A stretch of DNA of 64,000 nucleotides from JACRAR01 sp041674385 (GTDB lineage: Bacteria; Pseudomonadota; Gammaproteobacteria; Burkholderiales; Rhodocyclaceae), in the NCBI GenBank assembly GCA_041674385.1, contig JBAYVU010000005.1, positions 48,333 to 112,332 of the forward strand. Direction: 5' to 3'. The translations under genes and the position numbers were made by a program. Below the pieces are notes generated by a model. It had not been told where the DNA came from. It saw only the letters and a program-made list of their open reading frames with translations, and ran no database searches. Shown in pieces: positions 56,702 to 64,000 of the stretch (its first letter is position 1; the number at the start of each line of letters is the position of its first letter).

Positions 56702-57910
56702 TTACACCGAAGAAGCGCGTGCGGGGCTTCCGCCGACATTCCTGAAGACCAGGGCTAGCAGCGTCAACGCGCAGAATCCCATCCCCGCGATGAAGGTGAA
56801 TGCGGCGCCGAAGCCATCCCACAGCAGGCCCGCCAGCACGCTGGCCAGCAGCATCGCCAAGCCGCTCGCCAGATTGAAGAACCCGTAGGCGGTGCCGCGC
56901 AAATCGGCCGGCGCGGCATCGGCGATCATGGTCGCCAGCAGTCCCTGGGTCATGGCCAGATGCAGTCCCCACAGCGAAACGCCGGTCCACACCCAGCCCC
57001 AGTGGTTGTCGAGCGCCAGCACCAGGTCGGCGGCCATTAGCAGCAGCAGGGCCCAGACCAGCAGCGTGGTATGGCTCATCGTATCCGCGAGTTTGCCGAA
57101 CGGATAGGCGGCCAGCGCATACACTACGTTCATGCCGATCAGCACCAGCGGAATGTAGGCGAGCGGCAGGCCGCCCTGTTGTGCGCGCAGCACCAGGAAG
57201 GCTTCGCTGAAGCGGGCCAGAGTGAACATGCTGCCGATCGCCACTACCCACCAGTAGGCGCCGCCCAGTCGCCGCAGGTTATCGCGACGAATCGGATTGC
57301 CGCGGCGCTCGGCGGATTTGCTCTCCGGTTCCTTCACCCCGATCAGCAGCAGCGCGACGGCCAGAAAGCCGGGAATTGCAGCGACCCAGAACACGGCGCG
57401 GAAATCGTTCGCCCACAGCAGCATCAAGCCCATCGCCAGCAGCGGTCCGACAAAGGCGCCGACGGTATCGAGCGATTGGCGCAGGCCGAAGGCCGCGCCG
57501 CGTAATTCGGGCGGCGTGATGTCGGCCACCAGCGCATCGCGCGGCGCTCCGCGTATGCCCTTGCCGACGCGGTCCAGCAGGCGGGCCGTCAGCACCATGC
57601 CGCTGGTTGCCGCCAGGGCGAACAAGGGTTTGGACAGTGCGCCCAAACTATAGCCAAGCACGGCCAGCGGCTTGCGCTTGCCCAGGTAATCGCTGAGTGC
57701 GCCGGAGAATATCTTGACGATCAATGCGGTCGCTTCCGCCGCGCCCTCGATCAGGCCGACCGCAAAGGCGCTGGCACCCAGCGCGGTGACCATGAACACC
57801 GGCAGCAGGCTATGAATCAGTTCCGAGGAGATGTCCATCAGCAGGCTCACAAAGCCCAGCGCCCAAATGCCGGCTGGAATCCGCTGCTGCGCGGGAGGGA
57901 GTTGCTTCAT
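56702..57910 (-). CDS. Major facilitator superfamily transporter
   Basis: 402 residues with 12 predicted helices. The segment DYLGKRKPLAVLGYSLGALSK is the MFS motif-A region after helix 2; RVGKGIRGAPRDALVADI is typical of a group of uncharacterised MFS permeases in proteobacteria. Substrate unknown. Probably cotranscribed with rlmJ and divergent from the SDR gene. Confidence 0.88.
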   Translation of the reverse strand: MKQLPPAQQRIPAGIWALGFVSLLMDISSELIHSLLPVFMVTALGASAFAVGLIEGAAEATALIVKIFSGALSDYLGKRKPLAVLGYSLGALSKPLFALAATSGMVLTARLLDRVGKGIRGAPRDALVADITPPELRGAAFGLRQSLDTVGAFVGPLLAMGLMLLWANDFRAVFWVAAIPGFLAVALLLIGVKEPESKSAERRGNPIRRDNLRRLGGAYWWVVAIGSMFTLARFSEAFLVLRAQQGGLPLAYIPLVLIGMNVVYALAAYPFGKLADTMSHTTLLVWALLLLMAADLVLALDNHWGWVWTGVSLWGLHLAMTQGLLATMIADAAPADLRGTAYGFFNLASGLAMLLASVLAGLLWDGFGAAFTFIAGMGFCALTLLALVFRNVGGSPARASSV

Positions 57911-58001
57911 GACGGTGAGCCGGATGCAAAAGCATCAAGGTTAGCGCAAAACAGGCCGTGTTAAAGTTAACTCGTCCAATTATTTCATGAGGAAGTCATC
58001 C

Positions 58002-58838
58002 ATGACGCAGCCCAAGATAGTCCTGATTACCGGATGTTCCAGCGGCATAGGCGCGGCGCTGGCCGAAGAGTTCCATCGTCTCGGGCACATTGTTTATGCC
58101 ACGGCACGCCAAACCGCGACGCTTGGCGTGCTGGCCAGCCGCGGGATACGGACGCTGCTGCTGGATGTCACTGACCCGCAAAGCATAGCGGCCACCTTTG
58201 CGGCGATCAGGAGTGAACAGGGGCGGCTGGATCTGCTGGTGAACAATGCCGGTTTTGGCCTGTTCGGCGCCGTCGCCGATTTGTCTGCCGAAGATCTGCG
58301 TCGCCAATTCGATACCAATGTCGTCGCACCGGTGCAGATGCTGCGTGCGGCCCTGCCGCTGATGCTGCCGCAACGGCGCGGCTGCGTGGTGAATCTGGGC
58401 AGCGTCTCGGGCATCCTGACCACGCCGTTCGCCGGTGCGTACGGCGCCAGCAAGGCCGCCTTGCATCTGCTGTCGGACGCCATGCGGATGGAATTGGCGC
58501 CGTTCGGCATCCGGGTGCTGGTGGTGCAGCCCGGTTCGATCACCTCGAGCTTCGGCACGAACAGCACGGCCAACCTGGCGCTGCCGACCGACTCGATCTA
58601 CACCGCGCTGGCCAAGCGCATTCGGGGCCGCGCCAACGCGTCGCAGAAGGGGGGCATGCCGGCCGCGGCGCTGGCGCGAATGGTTGCCGCCGCCGCATTG
58701 CAGGAGCATCCGCCAGCCATTCTGCGCATGGGTCCACAAAGCTTCCGGATGCCGGCGCTCAAGCGCTGGCTACCGACGGCCTGGGTCGATAGGAAGTACT
58801 CGAAACTGTTTGGCCTGGAGCGGCTTGCGGCAAAATGA
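58002..58838 (+). CDS. Short-chain dehydrogenase/reductase
   Basis: 278 residues from ATG 58002, preceded by GAGGAAG; an ATG 15 nt upstream is also open. Rossmann motif TGCSSGIGAAL, NNAG (LVNNAGFG), the catalytic Ser in LGSVSG and YGASK are all present, as in classical SDRs. NAD(P)-dependent oxidoreductase of unknown substrate; the 280-residue length fits the SDR subgroup acting on lipophilic alcohols or ketones, but this is only a guess. Confidence 0.88.
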   Translation: MTQPKIVLITGCSSGIGAALAEEFHRLGHIVYATARQTATLGVLASRGIRTLLLDVTDPQSIAATFAAIRSEQGRLDLLVNNAGFGLFGAVADLSAEDLRRQFDTNVVAPVQMLRAALPLMLPQRRGCVVNLGSVSGILTTPFAGAYGASKAALHLLSDAMRMELAPFGIRVLVVQPGSITSSFGTNSTANLALPTDSIYTALAKRIRGRANASQKGGMPAAALARMVAAAALQEHPPAILRMGPQSFRMPALKRWLPTAWVDRKYSKLFGLERLAAK

Positions 58839-58882
58839 CCAAGACACCCTGCGCGTACCGCTCCGCCTGTTGAAACAGGCTT

Positions 58883-59383
58883 TCAGCCGCCCAGGTAGTC
58901 GCTCTTGCCGATTTCTATGCCGTTGTGGCGCAGGATGTTGTAGGCAGTGGTGATGTGGAAATAGAAATTCGGCAGCACCCAGTTGAGCAGGAAATCCTGG
59001 CCTTTGAACTCGAAAGTCCTCGTGCGCATTTGCAGGACGATGTCGCGCTGTTCGTTGCCGTCCACCTGTTCCGGTCGGAGCGTATCGAGAAAAGCCATGG
59101 TCTTGGCGATGCGTGCCTGCAAGTCGTCAAAGCTGCTTTCATTGTCTTCGTACTTCGGCACCTCGATCCCGGCCAGGCGGGCAACACCTTTGGCGGTATC
59201 GCTGGCGATCTGCACTTGTTTGACCAGCGGGAACATGTCCGGAAACAGTCGGGCATTGATCAGGACGCTGGGATCTATTTTCCGTGCTTCGGCGTGGCTG
59301 GCGGCTTTCTTGAGGATTCCGGCCAGATTGCCGAGCATGTGGTGCATCACCGGAATCGATGCGGCATACATTGAAAAGGTCAT
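58883..59383 (-). CDS. DUF1993 family protein
   Basis: 166 residues. MTFSMYAASIPVMHHMLGNL, ARLFPDMFPLVKQVQIASD and FYFHITTAYNILRHNGIEIGK are characteristic of DUF1993, a DinB-like four-helix fold. Two conserved His (HH near residue 14 and FHITTAY) could bind a metal. Function not established. Convergent with the SDR gene. Confidence 0.85.
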   Translation of the reverse strand: MTFSMYAASIPVMHHMLGNLAGILKKAASHAEARKIDPSVLINARLFPDMFPLVKQVQIASDTAKGVARLAGIEVPKYEDNESSFDDLQARIAKTMAFLDTLRPEQVDGNEQRDIVLQMRTRTFEFKGQDFLLNWVLPNFYFHITTAYNILRHNGIEIGKSDYLGG

Positions 59384-59417
59384 GATAGGTTCCTTACTCG
59401 GATAGCGTCATCGGGGA

Positions 59418-60800
59418 TCAATGTTTCCTGGCGGGCTTCTTCTTGCTCTGTCTTGTCAGGCTGGCCGGCTTCCTGTGTTTGACGGTCTTGGCAGCGGTTT
59501 TGTTCCTCACTTTGCCGACGGATTTTTTGCCGCCCCTTCGAGTATTGATCTTGGGCAGGTCGGGTGGTGTCAGCGGCAGGTTGACTTCGTGCAGATTGGC
59601 GACGGACTGGCCGTCCATACGCGGCACCAGCAGGGTGATGCCGGTAGGAAGACGGGTGCGGCGGGTGATGCCGTTGATCTGTTTCAGATAGCTCGGTGAC
59701 AGATGGAAACGGGCGGCCACGGCTTCGAGTTTCTCCCCTTTTTTCAACTTGTAGGTATGCCAGTTGGAAAGCGGCTTCTCCAGGTCTTCGTGATGTTGCA
59801 GATTGGTGAGGAAGGTCTGCACTTTGCCCGCTGGAAGCACCAGCGGACTATCCTTGCTGGCCGGCATGACCGGCCGGTTGTAGGACGGATTGAGCGCAAT
59901 GAATTCATCGAGCGGCGTCTCCGCAAGCTTGGCGGCAATCGACAGATCCATGTTCGCCGGTTTTCCGACCATGTCGAAATAAGGCTGGTTGGGTATGGGG
60001 ATCAGTTTGATGCCGAACAGTTGCGGTTGGGCGATGATGTTCTTCAGCGCCTGCAATTTCGGCACGTAGTAGCGCGTCTCGCCGGGCATGCTGAGGCTGG
60101 CATAGTCGGTCGGCAAGTGCCGCGCCTGGTTCTTCGCCACGGCGCGGGCCACCGCGTGCTCGCCCCAGTTGTATGAAGCCAGCGCCAGATGCCAATCGCC
60201 ATGCATCTCGTAGATGGTCTGCAAATAATCCAGCGCGGCGCTGGTGGAGGCGATGATGTCGCGGCGTTGGTCGAGCCACCAGTTCTGTTCGAGGCGATAG
60301 TTCTTGCCGGTCGAAGGGATGAATTGCCAGATGCCCGAGGCGCGCGCGCGCGAGTATGCCATCGGGTTGTAGGAGCTTTCGACGATCGGCAGCAGCGCCA
60401 GTTCGGTTGGCATGCCGCGCTTTTCCAGCTCTCCGACAATGTAATAAAGGTAACGCCGGCTGCGATCCACTACTTGCTTCAGCATTTCCGGGCGGTTCAG
60501 ATACCAGGCTTGACGGTCTGCAACCAGCGGGCTGACGAGGTTGGGCATGGAGAAGCCATTGCGCACACGTTGCCACAAGTCGTCCGGCGATGCGGTCAGG
60601 TCGATGGTCGGCAACGGCCCGGATTCATCCTGAATCTCCAGGGGTATTTCTCGGGTCAGCGCCTGTGTCGGTACGAGTTTCAGCGAAGATTCGATGCCGC
60701 CGGGCGGGGTCGCCCAAGTTAACGGCGACTCTGTCGCCGTTTCGGCGCGCACGGACAGAGAGAGGCAGGCGCAGAGGCAGAGGAGCAGGGTGCGCAGCAT
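59418..60800 (-). CDS. mltD: MltD-like membrane-bound lytic murein transglycosylase with LysM
   Basis: 460 residues from ATG 60800 (MLRTLLLCLCACLSLS signal peptide; Cys residues in the h-region make a lipoprotein possible but unclear). An SLT domain (about 110-260) has the catalytic Glu141 (LPIVESSYNP), SGIWQFIPSTGK and ALASYNWGEHAVARA. One LysM repeat (about 345-392, HTYKLKKGEKLEAVAARF) binds peptidoglycan, and the tail is Lys/Arg-rich. It cleaves peptidoglycan with formation of 1,6-anhydroMurNAc. Confidence 0.88.
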   Translation of the reverse strand: MLRTLLLCLCACLSLSVRAETATESPLTWATPPGGIESSLKLVPTQALTREIPLEIQDESGPLPTIDLTASPDDLWQRVRNGFSMPNLVSPLVADRQAWYLNRPEMLKQVVDRSRRYLYYIVGELEKRGMPTELALLPIVESSYNPMAYSRARASGIWQFIPSTGKNYRLEQNWWLDQRRDIIASTSAALDYLQTIYEMHGDWHLALASYNWGEHAVARAVAKNQARHLPTDYASLSMPGETRYYVPKLQALKNIIAQPQLFGIKLIPIPNQPYFDMVGKPANMDLSIAAKLAETPLDEFIALNPSYNRPVMPASKDSPLVLPAGKVQTFLTNLQHHEDLEKPLSNWHTYKLKKGEKLEAVAARFHLSPSYLKQINGITRRTRLPTGITLLVPRMDGQSVANLHEVNLPLTPPDLPKINTRRGGKKSVGKVRNKTAAKTVKHRKPASLTRQSKKKPARKH

Positions 60801-60963
60801 CAATGGCACAGAGATACGTGGTGGGCGAGTGGCGAGCAACTGTCAATGCCCAGAGGGCTGTGTCGGATAACGACGCATGGTAGCGAAGGCAGCACCCTGT
60901 CGTCAAATCGTATCGCAGCATGGTGCAGCGGCTGACACCGGTCGGCAGGACGTCCGGCGATGC

Positions 60964-61758
60964 TCAAAAGCCGTCTTTCCACTCGCGGATTGCGGCGAAC
61001 ACTTCGTCCGCTTGCGTCAAAGAAGCGCCGCGGAAGCGTTGCGCAGCTTCGATGATGGCCGGCGCGTTCCAGCGCAGAAAGGGATTGACCGCCAGTTCCT
61101 GCGCCATGGTCGTCGGCACGGTGGGCTGCTGTGCTGCACACAGTCGCGCCACTTCCTCGGCGCGTTCGTGCAAGGCGGCATTGTCGGGGTCGACGGCCAA
61201 GGCAAAGCGGATGTTGGCCTGGGTATATTCGTGGGCGCAGTAAATACGCGTTGCGCCTGGCAGTGCGGCGAGGTGCGCCAGCGAATGCCGTAACTGCGCC
61301 GCAGTGCCCTCGAAGACGCGGCCGCAACCGCAAGCGAACAGCGTGTCACCGCAGAACAGGGAGCCACAGGAAGGGTGCTTGCTGTCATAATAGGCGATGT
61401 GAGCGCGAGTATGGCCAGGCACTGCGATGACATCGAAGTCGGCGGCGAGCGACGGCAGTTCGATACGCGCGCCGTCGTTCAGCGGATGGGTCAGCGTGGC
61501 GATCGGTTCGCCGGACGGTCCGAAGACAGGTACTTCGTAATGAGCCAGCAATCCTTCGATTCCGCCGATATGGTCGGCGTGATGATGGGTGGCAAGAATG
61601 GCGCACAGCACCAGTTGCTGTCGGTCCAGATAGTCCAGCACCGGCGCGGCGTCGCCCGGGTCGATCACCGCCGCCTGGTTGCCACGGCGCAATAGCCAGA
61701 TATAGTTGTCGCTAAAAGCGCGAACAGGAACGATTTCGTAATCGGTGGAAGCATCCAT
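60964..61758 (-). CDS. gloB: Hydroxyacylglutathione hydrolase (glyoxalase II)
   Basis: 264 residues. Metallo-beta-lactamase fold with THHHADHIGG (His58, His60, Asp62, His63), PGHTRAHIAYY, CGDTLFACGCGR and YCAHEYTQANIRFAL, the full binuclear metal set and glyoxalase II signatures. It hydrolyses S-lactoylglutathione to lactate and glutathione in methylglyoxal detoxification. It diverges from the methyltransferase gene with only 28 nt between starts. Confidence 0.95.
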   Translation of the reverse strand: MDASTDYEIVPVRAFSDNYIWLLRRGNQAAVIDPGDAAPVLDYLDRQQLVLCAILATHHHADHIGGIEGLLAHYEVPVFGPSGEPIATLTHPLNDGARIELPSLAADFDVIAVPGHTRAHIAYYDSKHPSCGSLFCGDTLFACGCGRVFEGTAAQLRHSLAHLAALPGATRIYCAHEYTQANIRFALAVDPDNAALHERAEEVARLCAAQQPTVPTTMAQELAVNPFLRWNAPAIIEAAQRFRGASLTQADEVFAAIREWKDGF

Positions 61759-61786
61759 AGTGGCTTATTTTACCTAGCGGCGGACG

Positions 61787-62518
61787 ATGTCAATCAAAGG
61801 TTTTGACGAATGGCTTGAAACACCCATGGGACAGTATGTCCTGAAATGGGAGCAAGCCCAGTACGATCTGCTGGTTGCCGATATTTTCGGTTTCAAAGCC
61901 GTTCAGCTAGGCCTGCCGCAGTGTGATTTTCTGCGCGCCAACCGTATGCCATTCCGGTTCAGTTGCGACGACAGACGCTTCGCGCAGGCAGCGCTGCTGG
62001 CCAAGACGCATTTTCTCCCATTTGCCAATGCCAGTGTCGACCTCGTCGTCCTGCCGCATGTGCTGGAGTTCGATGCGGCGCCGCACCAGATCTTGCGCGA
62101 AGTGGAGCGTGTATTGGTGCCGGAAGGCCAGGTGATCGTCGCAGGTTTTAATCCGTTCAGTCTGTGGGGTATGCGGCGCAAATTCTCGCGCACGGCTTGC
62201 CGACCACCCTGGCGCGGCCAATATCTGAGCGTCCTGCGCCTGAAGGACTGGTTCGCGCTGCTTGGCTTCGAGACGCACGCTGGCAGCTTCGGCTGCTATG
62301 CGCCGCCGATGGCCCAGGAGAAATGGCTGCATCGCTGGCGTTTCATGGAACTGGCAGGCAATCGCTGGTGGCCTTATGCCGGGGCCGCCTACATCATTCA
62401 GGCGATCAAACGGGTGCATGGCATGCGTTTGATCAAACCGGTTCGGCATGACCTCATGGCACGCGCAAAATCCCTGGCCCCGGTGGCCCAACATACCCAG
62501 GCTGAGAGCAATGAGTGA
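61787..62518 (+). CDS. SAM-dependent methyltransferase (class I)
   Basis: 243 residues. Methyltransf_11-like: DLVVLPHVLEFDAAPHQIL and REVERVLVPEGQVIVAGFNP are post-motif I features, followed by SLWGMRRKF. The usual glycine-rich motif I is not obvious (AVQLGLPQCDF). The gene between gloB and rnhA is conserved in betaproteobacteria; substrate unknown. Its last 8 nt overlap rnhA. Confidence 0.85.
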   Translation: MSIKGFDEWLETPMGQYVLKWEQAQYDLLVADIFGFKAVQLGLPQCDFLRANRMPFRFSCDDRRFAQAALLAKTHFLPFANASVDLVVLPHVLEFDAAPHQILREVERVLVPEGQVIVAGFNPFSLWGMRRKFSRTACRPPWRGQYLSVLRLKDWFALLGFETHAGSFGCYAPPMAQEKWLHRWRFMELAGNRWWPYAGAAYIIQAIKRVHGMRLIKPVRHDLMARAKSLAPVAQHTQAESNE

Positions 62519-62963
62519 AAAGATCGACGCCGTCGTTGACATCTTTACCGATGGCGCATGCAGCGGCAATCCGGGGCCTGGCGGCTGGGGCGCGATCCTG
62601 CGCAGCCAAGGGCAGGAAAAGGAGCTGTATGGGGGCGAAACCGAGACCACCAACAACCGCATGGAACTGACTGCGGTGATCGAGGCGCTGAAAGCCTTGA
62701 AGCGGCCGGTACAAGCGCGTGTGCATACCGATTCGCAATACGTGCAGAAAGGCATCAGCGAATGGATACATGCCTGGAAGAAGCGCAACTGGCACACTGC
62801 CGGCAAGCAACCGGTGAAGAATGCCGATCTTTGGCGCAGCCTCGATCGAGAAGCGGCCCGCCATAGCGTTGAATGGCTGTGGGTCAGGGGCCATGCCGGG
62901 CATGTCGAGAATGAACGCGCGGACGCCTTGGCCCGGCGTGGTATAGACAGTCTAAAGGGATAA
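62511..62963 (+). CDS. rnhA: Ribonuclease HI
   Basis: 150 residues. The four carboxylates are visible: Asp14 (IFTDGACSGNPGPGGWGA), Glu (NNRMELTAVIEAL), Asp (HTDSQYVQKGI) and Asp (NERADALARRG). It cleaves RNA in RNA-DNA hybrids. The ATG at 62511 overlaps the methyltransferase gene; dnaQ follows 7 nt after its stop, the conserved rnhA-dnaQ pair. Confidence 0.96.
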   Translation: MSEKIDAVVDIFTDGACSGNPGPGGWGAILRSQGQEKELYGGETETTNNRMELTAVIEALKALKRPVQARVHTDSQYVQKGISEWIHAWKKRNWHTAGKQPVKNADLWRSLDREAARHSVEWLWVRGHAGHVENERADALARRGIDSLKG

Positions 62964-62970
62964 TGAAGCT

Positions 62971-63678
62971 ATGCGACAGATCGTACTCGATACCGAAACC
63001 AGCGGCCTGGAATTCAAATTGGGCCACCGCATCATTGAAATCGGCTGTGTCGAGCTGGTGGGACGCAAGTTGACGGGGCGCCGTTTCCATCGCTACATCA
63101 ACCCCGAACGCCCGATCGATGCTGGCGCCCAGGCGGTGCATGGCCTGACCAACGACTTCCTGCAGGACAAACCGAAGTTCGCCGAGATTGCCGCGGAATT
63201 CCAGGACTTTGTGCGGGGCGCCGAACTGGTCATCCACAATGCCGCGTTCGACCTGGGTTTCCTCAACAATGAACTGGAACTGCTGGGGCAGGAACAACTG
63301 GGTTCGATCTGCGGCGAGGTGATCGACACTTTGTCGCTGGCACGCGAGATGCGTCCTGGACGCAGGAACTCGCTGGATGCATTGTGCTCTGAATATGCCA
63401 TCGACAACTCAGGGCGGCAGCTGCATGGTGCGCTGCTGGATGCCGAATTGCTGGCGGAAGTTTATTTGGCCATGACCCGCGGTCAGGAAAATCTCATCAT
63501 GGACTTCGATGTGGCGCCGCGCTCAGAGGCAAAATTGCGTTTTTCCGGAGAACGGCCAACGTTGTTGGTGCTGCGCGCCAATGCCGACGAACTGGCCGAG
63601 CACCAGCGCATCCTGACGGAAATCGCCAAGGAGAGCAAAGGCAAGTGTGTCTGGCAGTCCGAGTCGGTGAATGGCTGA
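62971..63678 (+). CDS. dnaQ: DNA polymerase III subunit epsilon (3'-5' proofreading exonuclease)
   Basis: 235 residues. DEDDh exonuclease motifs: LDTETSGLE (Asp7, Glu9), HNAAFDLGFLNNEL, and LHGALLDAELLAEVY with the His and Asp of motif III. The C-terminal segment after about residue 180 should contact the polymerase alpha subunit. It is the replicase proofreading subunit. Confidence 0.95.
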   Translation: MRQIVLDTETSGLEFKLGHRIIEIGCVELVGRKLTGRRFHRYINPERPIDAGAQAVHGLTNDFLQDKPKFAEIAAEFQDFVRGAELVIHNAAFDLGFLNNELELLGQEQLGSICGEVIDTLSLAREMRPGRRNSLDALCSEYAIDNSGRQLHGALLDAELLAEVYLAMTRGQENLIMDFDVAPRSEAKLRFSGERPTLLVLRANADELAEHQRILTEIAKESKGKCVWQSESVNG

Positions 63679-63717
63679 TTCCGGCCAGTGCGGGTTCGTA
63701 TATCGGGTGGTGTGGCA

Positions 63718-63743
63718 GGGGCGCAGTCAGATAGACTGCCCCC
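63718..63743 (+). terminator. Strong hairpin between dnaQ and tRNA-Val
   Basis: GGGG and GCAGTC (63718-63728, one bulged C) pair with GACTGC and CCCC (63734-63743) around AGATA. There is no T-tract on either side, so it may end dnaQ transcription in combination with other factors or stabilise the mRNA 3' end. Confidence 0.45.
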
Positions 63744-63766
63744 TATGCTGATCGCTGCCTGGAATC

Positions 63767-63841
63767 TGGTGGGCGATAGTGGGATCGAACCACTGACTTC
63801 TACCGTGTGAAGGTAACACTCTACCGCTGAGTTAATCGCCC
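63767..63841 (-). tRNA. tRNA-Val(CAC)
   Basis: On the minus strand, GGGCGAT pairs with ATCGCCC, then A and encoded CCA. Anticodon stem TTACC/GGTAG encloses TTCACAC, anticodon CAC. D arm AACTCAGCGGTAGAG and T arm GGTTCGATCC are typical. Confidence 0.94.
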
Positions 63842-63856
63842 AGAAAAAGCCGGCGA

Positions 63857-63886
63857 ATTATAGCGCGTCAGTCCGATGCGGCACAA
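63857..63886 (-). promoter_or_regulatory. Promoter of tRNA-Val(CAC)
   Basis: On the minus strand a perfect TATAAT (63862-63857) is preceded by TTGTGC (63886-63881) at 18 nt. The discriminator is GC-rich and the start would lie about 10 nt before the tRNA. Confidence 0.6.
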
Positions 63887-63904
63887 TAGCAACCCCCTTT
63901 CTGC

Positions 63905-63910
63905 TAGAAT
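63905..63910 (+). promoter_or_regulatory. -10 element of tRNA-Ser(GGA)
   Basis: TAGAAT lies 13 nt before the tRNA, followed by a GC-rich discriminator (TCGCGCCTC), typical of stable-RNA promoters. No good -35 is seen at 16-18 nt. Confidence 0.45.
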
Positions 63911-63923
63911 TCGCGCCTCATGC

Positions 63924-64000
63924 GGAGAGGTGGATGAGCGGTTTAAGTCGCACGCCTGGAAAGCGTGTGTAGTTGAAAGACTACCGCGGGTTCGAATCCC
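63924..64000 (+). tRNA. tRNA-Ser(GGA), truncated at the window edge
   Basis: Begins GGAGAGGTGGATGAGCGG; the anticodon stem ACGCC/GCGTGT region encloses TGGAAA, giving anticodon GGA. A long variable arm (AGTTGAAAGACT) and T arm GGTTCGAATCC are visible before the sequence ends. Confidence 0.93.

Overview
The window is a GC-rich chromosomal segment, almost certainly from a betaproteobacterium (Rhodocyclales/Nitrosomonadales-like). The evidence is the tRNA-Leu followed by a 14-gene nuoA-N operon, the rnr-rlmB pair, the gloB / methyltransferase / rnhA / dnaQ block, and an SphA-type outer-membrane protein next to many PAS/GGDEF proteins. The genus cannot be fixed from sequence reading alone. I found no phage, insertion sequence, CRISPR array or rRNA.

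Layout. 1-769: end of an E. coli-type fumarate reductase operon (tail of frdB, then frdC and frdD). 885-969: tRNA-Leu(GAG), then a hairpin terminator. 1078-15489: complete complex I operon nuoA-N, tightly packed with many overlapping starts, followed by a Nudix hydrolase. 16150-18047: a soluble NarX-like kinase and its LuxR-type regulator. 18052-46822: about 29 kb made almost entirely of phosphorelay and cyclic-di-GMP genes. 46964-47627: two small unrecognised proteins sharing a C-terminal motif. 48015-54687: tRNA-Leu(CAG), rnr, rlmB, an AI-2E-family membrane protein, an HNH protein, yaeQ and rhlE. 55042-60800: a membrane coiled-coil protein, rlmJ, an MFS transporter, an SDR, a DUF1993 protein and an MltD-like transglycosylase. 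60964-64000: gloB, a methyltransferase, rnhA, dnaQ, tRNA-Val(CAC) and a truncated tRNA-Ser(GGA).

How the genes work together. Fumarate reductase and NADH dehydrogenase would together support NADH-to-fumarate electron transfer. The signalling block is unusual: by eye it holds seven histidine kinases and fourteen receiver domains but only one DNA-binding output (the NarL-like regulator). The other recognisable outputs are c-di-GMP enzymes: one apparently intact cyclase (CBS-PAS-GGDEF), one EAL protein with a degenerate GGDEF, one HD-GYP protein, and one large GGDEF-EAL protein with substitutions in both active sites. Inputs include a hemerythrin domain fused to a kinase, CBS pairs, a Cache-like sensor, GAF and PAS domains, and a three-helix membrane domain that keeps the copper/ethylene-binding residues of plant ETR1 but has no kinase attached. 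This ethylene-receptor-like gene opens a probable four-gene operon ending in a kinase and a tandem-receiver protein.

Two copies of a roughly 70-bp palindromic repeat, in opposite orientation, sit at 20949-21019 and 43101-43170 and bracket most of the signalling block.
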